From: Vanilla planifolia
Lineage: Eukaryota; Streptophyta; Magnoliopsida; Asparagales; Orchidaceae
Assembly: GCA_023846275.1 (NCBI GenBank)
Contig: CM043875.1
Coordinates: 22,758,593 to 22,822,592, forward strand
Direction of reading: 5' to 3'
DNA: 64,000 bases
Both the position numbers and the translations under genes were made by a program. A model generated the notes under the pieces. That model did no database searches, was not told the origin of the DNA, and was given only the letters and a program-made list of their open reading frames with translations. Below are positions 59,660 to 64,000 of the stretch, one piece after another. The stretch's first letter is position 1. Each line of letters begins with the position of its first letter.

Positions 59660-61335
59660 ATGGCTCTTCCATTTGTTGAGGACAATGAGATCATATTTTA
59701 GGGAGCTTCATCACCTTGACCACCTTTGTTTAAAGGTGAGTTTTATCTCTATTAGAAAAATTGCATGTGTTTAATTTTAGAATACATTAATTTAAAAATT
59801 TGAGATATATTGTTAAAAATATATTTAAGTTTTTGACTAAGACTATTGATGGAGAAAAAGTGAGAAAACCTTTAGGTGAACTAACTCCCAAGGAAAAAGA
59901 TATAGTTCAACTTAATTCTCAGGTTATGAATATTTTGTGTTGTGGTTCGGGTATCTCCAAATATAATTAGATCATGAACATAAAAATGGCACATGAAATT
60001 TGCTCTAAACTTGAAGTTGTTTATAAGGATAATTTTCAAGTTAAGGATACTAAAATCAATAAGCTAGTTCATGAATATGAATTATTTTGGATGAATTGGA
60101 TGAGAGTATTAAGGTTATAAATATTATTAATGGTTTATCTAATATTGGCAAAGAGTTTTCTACTAGTGAATAGGTGAGGAAGATTCTTCGAGTTCTTCTT
60201 CAATAATATGATCTATTAGTGATGACATTGAAAGAAGCAAAAAAATTTTAACTATATCATTGGATGAGTTATTGGGTGAGCTTTTAATAAATAAAATTGA
60301 GTTTGTAAGGAGAAAGGAAGAATAACTTGTCATTGAAGAAGAAAAGAAAAAGAATGAAGAAATAATAACTTTTATTGCTGATTCTTCTACAAACTTGAAC
60401 TGGAGTTTTTTTATCTCAAGTAAGGTAGCTTTTATCTTAAAAGATTTATCTAGATTATATAACAAAAAAATGTAGGAAAATACTTTGGGATAATAAGAAA
60501 CAAAAAGGAAAAATAGTCTATCATGAAAAAATAATTTGTTATAAATGTAAACTATCTAGCATATAATGCCAATTACCTCAACTACAAGGAGAGAGTAAAA
60601 ATTTTTAAAAATAAAAGAAGAAGAAGAAAACTATGAAGATATCTATGAATGATTCAGATAGTTCTTCTTTTAATGACGAGGATAAGAAGGAGAGCTTGAT
60701 TTATCTTATGGCTAAAGATAATGTTTCGATTGTAATATTAGAAGATAAGGTTTGTTTTTCTTCTTGTTCTTCATCATCTTCTTTTATAGTTGATTATGAA
60801 GAATAATATATTAATATTTGCACAAAGTATAAAAAATTAGCTTCTAAATACCTTAAATTGAAAGAAGAGTATGAAAATTATTTAGGCTTGTGTGAACATT
60901 TGAATGAGTTGAATATTATTACTTGCATGATATTAAGGTTAAAAGAAACGAAAAAAGCCTTCATTATTATAAAAAATATATGTTTAGTTAAAGATTTAAA
61001 TGATTTAAAAAATTTACTTGCTCATTATAGAACTTCTTTTATCTATGTTAAAAATATTACATATTCTTTTACTCCAAATAAAATTTAATTATTGCATGAG
61101 AATTAGACCATTTTTTATTATAAATTTAGAAACACTATTGATAATAAATCTTTTATATTTGTATGAGTTAGAAAAGATAATTCAATGAATATTCAAGTCA
61201 AGACATGTGGATCCAAAAAGATTTGTCTCAAAAACTAATGTTTGATTTGTTTAGTAGGCATGCTTTCCTTCAAGGACTACAGGAAGTATGTGGTACTTAG
61301 ATATTGGATGCTTAAGACGCATGACTGGAGATGCA
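59660..61335 (+). pseudogene. Ty1/copia gag and start of protease, degraded and truncated
   Basis: The start ATG at 59660 (MALPFVEDNEIIF) is followed by the UBN2-type gag domain: RPPLFDG-like, then QLNSQVMNILCCG, MAHEICSKLEVVYKDNFQVK, KINKLVHEYELF and a LVRKILR/LSLDELLG region to about 60290. A zinc knuckle near 60540 keeps CYKC but has lost the His part. An acidic Asp/Glu-Ser stretch and a coiled-coil-like open frame (60858-61088) fit the long gag C-terminus of SIRE/Maximus-type copia. The protease start WYLDIGCLRRMTGDA is at 61291-61335; WYLDSGCSRHMTGD is expected, so DSG is DIG. Integrase, RT and RNase H are absent. Confidence 0.85.
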
Positions 61336-61527
61336 TCTTTGCTCGTAATATAGGTCATGAACATGATATGCTCAATAAACAAACTACTAATAATATATAG
61401 TAAAGTAATATAAAAAAGTTAACAATATAATTTATAAAGAAAAATGGAGCAATGAATAGAACTTTGCATGGGTATCTATAAATAAGAAAATAATATGAGT
61501 GCATCTCTGCCCATATGCATCTAGCTA

Positions 61528-61530
<3 letters not shown>

Positions 61531-61568
<38 letters not shown>
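61531..61568. repeat. (TA)n microsatellite
   Basis: 38-base TA array. The frame 61355-61627 reading through it is not a gene. Confidence 0.97.
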
Positions 61569-61571
<3 letters not shown>

Positions 61572-61689
61572 CTGTATGTCAAATTTTCTTTCTTTTTATA
61601 TTTGATTTCATTTAGTATTTTATACATTATTTTTTATTTTTTATTTCATTCTTGTCTTAGCTTATATTCCATTCTATGACATTTATCCA

Positions 61690-62215
61690 TACTTCTAGTG
61701 ATCCTATATCATATGTCAGCATCACTAAGTCTTTCTCTTTGGTATAGCATGGTCATACCATGACACCAAGGGATGAATGAACTCATCACATAGCTATCAC
61801 CACTTCCAACATCTAATACTAATAGGGAACAAGACTTATGACATGTTAAGGCCCCATTTATGATGCCCACGACACCAAGGGATAATTGATCCTCATGTAA
61901 CCATGGAAGAAGCCAACATTCTATGTTGACCAAGATTGGGCCTTTATTGGAGCCCTATCTCAGAGTATCGACAATATCATCAAGATCCATCACCTCCCTC
62001 ATAGCCAATAACATGTGTTGATAGCAAAAAATGAGATCATTATAGTGTTGGAGCCTTATTTTTAAGTATCTACAATATCATCAAATAGCTATCACCCACT
62101 TTATAGCTAACATCTTGTATTAATAAGAGAAATAAGGCCACTAAAAATACTAGAGCCCCATCTCTGAGTTCTAAAGATATTAAAGAGTGAAGTATCTCAT
62201 CATCACTTAGCCAAG
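61690..62215. repeat. tandem repeat, 101-109-bp unit, about five copies
   Basis: GACACCAAGGGAT recurs at 61762 and 61871. GAGCC(C/T)(T/C)AT recurs at 61950, 62051 and 62153, the latter two units sharing ACAATATCATCAA and ATCAC(C)TC. The reverse complement of the last unit (62179-62195, GATGATGAGATACTTCAC) matches the 12.8-kb array. Confidence 0.75.
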
Positions 62216-62439
62216 ATACCTAACATGCTATAATCACATCATAACATCATAGGACAAAGTATATTATCATATAATCACTATCATCATATGTCTCATTTAT
62301 TAGTTCTGTGTAAGAAAAGAGCACAATCTCTATTATTTTTCTTATAATCCATCAGATCACTTAGTTATACATTATCTTTCTTTTTGTTTCTTTTTATAGT
62401 ATGTTCTGATTACAACATTTACATATATATATTAGATCT

Positions 62440-62441
<2 letters not shown>

Positions 62442-62486
<45 letters not shown>
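62442..62486. repeat. (TA)n microsatellite
   Basis: 45-base TA array. The Tyr-Ile frame over 62384-62599 is an artefact. Confidence 0.97.
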
Positions 62487-62489
<3 letters not shown>

Positions 62490-64000
62490 GCAACAAAGAT
62501 AATAAAGTGCTAATAAAGTCAAAATATATAAAATTCATGTTATGTCATACAAATGATCACATTCTCAAGCATACCATAGTAGTAGCTAAGAAAATTTAGC
62601 AATTGACTTACATCATAATTATTTTATTTGCTTGCTTGATAGCTTTGAGAAGTCTCTTCCAATAACTTTTCTTTTTATTATTAGTTCTTTTTATTTTTTG
62701 TTAAAATGCATACTAATTATTATCAATAATAATTCAAATTTTATTCAAAAATTATTTTCCAAAAGCTTTATCGATCATGTTATAACAAACTTCTTTATTT
62801 TTTATTAATTATTATCGCATCATATAATATGATTAATCTTATTATTCTGGATGATCAATACTTTACAAAGGTTGGATAACTTGATTGTATTAACATATAA
62901 GTTTGATGTTCTTATTGTAGAAGTACTATACTATACAATCACTAGGTTATACTAGGGATTGAACAAATAATCTATATTATGCTTTCTCATCAAATAAATG
63001 AATAAGCCCAATTCTCATTTCATACCTATATAATTCATGTCTCATTGGTATTTCTCTCTTAATATCATAAGATGTGATATCCCATATTGTACAACCTATG
63101 CTTGATATTGATCAGACAATGAATTTTATAGTTGATCTCTATTAATTAGTCTGAGAACTAATTGTATAGGTCTAATTCAATCTCATACAAGTACAATAAC
63201 ATGAAATCTCCAAAAAAAAATTACACTAATCTAATTCAACTTTCATACTTATGATACATAACATATATGCACAATACTATAACTTCAATCATAATAGTTC
63301 AATAATAGAATCAGACAAGTATGATTCATGATCAATATACCATACATTAGTGTATTAGTCTTATATATTCATCTTACTAATATAATTCATGTAGTTAATT
63401 ATGCAAACTAGAGATTAGATATATGGTGTGAATGATATTATTTACATCCATTGTATTGTTCAATCTTGGTCCATACTAGTAAGATGCCCAAAAACTATTT
63501 TGTAGGACTAGGGATTTAACTCATTAAGACATTTTCACAACTCATTGTATTATCTAATTTAGGAATAATACTAATATAATCTAAACTTTAACTTATAAAT
63601 GCTTAAATCGAGGCCTCTCGTTGGCCCTGCATTGTAAGTTCATATTAAACAATCTAAATGGTCATTTAATATGACTAATAACAACTAGACTGACGACAAT
63701 CTCTAACACCTTGGTAACAATAAAAAACTTACAAGATCCCCTTGACCATCAGAATAATCAATACATACTTTAGGGATGAAAATTGTGGTGAGAACTTCCT
63801 CACAATTAAGTTTCCACAAAATAAGGCTGAAAAATTATTCTTTTCCTCATGTTCCTCATTTCTTTCCAATGCCACCAAATTGGCATAAGAAATAACATCT
63901 AGAAATCTAAAAGGCTTCCCTTCACTCTTTAAGCTCCTCTCCTTGGTCTCCTACTTTCACTCTCTCTTCCCAAACATCACAATTTATTTTGATAACAAAG
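62490..64000. repeat. AT-rich end of window with palindromic motifs
   Basis: No coding homology. ATCATATAATATGAT at 62819-62833 is identical to 2484-2498. Further related half-sites occur to about 63480, suggesting an LTR of the same family. 63480-64000 is unassigned. Confidence 0.4.

Overview
This window is AT-rich plant nuclear DNA, almost certainly from a flowering plant. It contains fossil Ty3/gypsy, Ty1/copia and L1-type LINE retroelements, tRNA-iMet-type primer binding sites, long (TA)n arrays, and one spliced host gene with canonical GT-AG introns. I cannot name the species. Nearly all long open frames are chance frames or shadows of decayed transposons. Homology calls come from reading degraded translations by eye, so domain limits are approximate.

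The one gene I regard as functional is on the minus strand. It encodes a PPPDE (deSI-like) putative cysteine isopeptidase of 250 residues. Its three coding exons are 52063-52270, 50446-50733 and 34708-34964, with a probable 5' UTR exon near 53491-53620. The splice phases agree exactly (phase 1 at both junctions). The second coding intron, 34965-50445, is about 15.5 kb and is filled with gypsy and LINE wreckage, so the C-terminal exon lies far from the rest of the gene.

Layout. 1-2304: gypsy pol remnant (+), followed by its LTR at 2305-3638. 4740-8030: L1 LINE remnant (-). 8100-8696: gypsy pol tail (+) with a probable LTR after it. 9531-10961: LTR-like block (-). 12219-12369: (TA)n, then a 120-bp tandem repeat. 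14880-32600: a nested stack on the minus strand. Gypsy element 1 (3' pol half 14880-17290; 5' pol/gag/PBS/LTR 28948 to about 32600) is split by gypsy element 2 (LTRs 17291-18698 and 27548-28947). Element 2 is itself split by two copia LTRs (about 20700-23130 and 23900-25810). 33840-53640: the PPPDE gene and its transposon-filled intron. 53640-57950: no recognisable gene. 57960-61330: copia LTR, PBS, gag and the start of protease. 61531-62486: (TA)n tracts flanking a 100-bp tandem repeat related to the one at 12.5 kb. 62490-64000: AT-rich sequence with palindromic motifs.

No transposon here looks capable of autonomous activity. Frames are broken by many stops, several catalytic residues are changed, and the changes look mostly like C-to-T (or G-to-A) transitions. 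The less expected features are the host gene stretched by its intron, the three-layer nesting, and a repeated short palindrome family (ATCATAC/GTATGAT type) that recurs in several blocks, at least one of which is a gypsy LTR.
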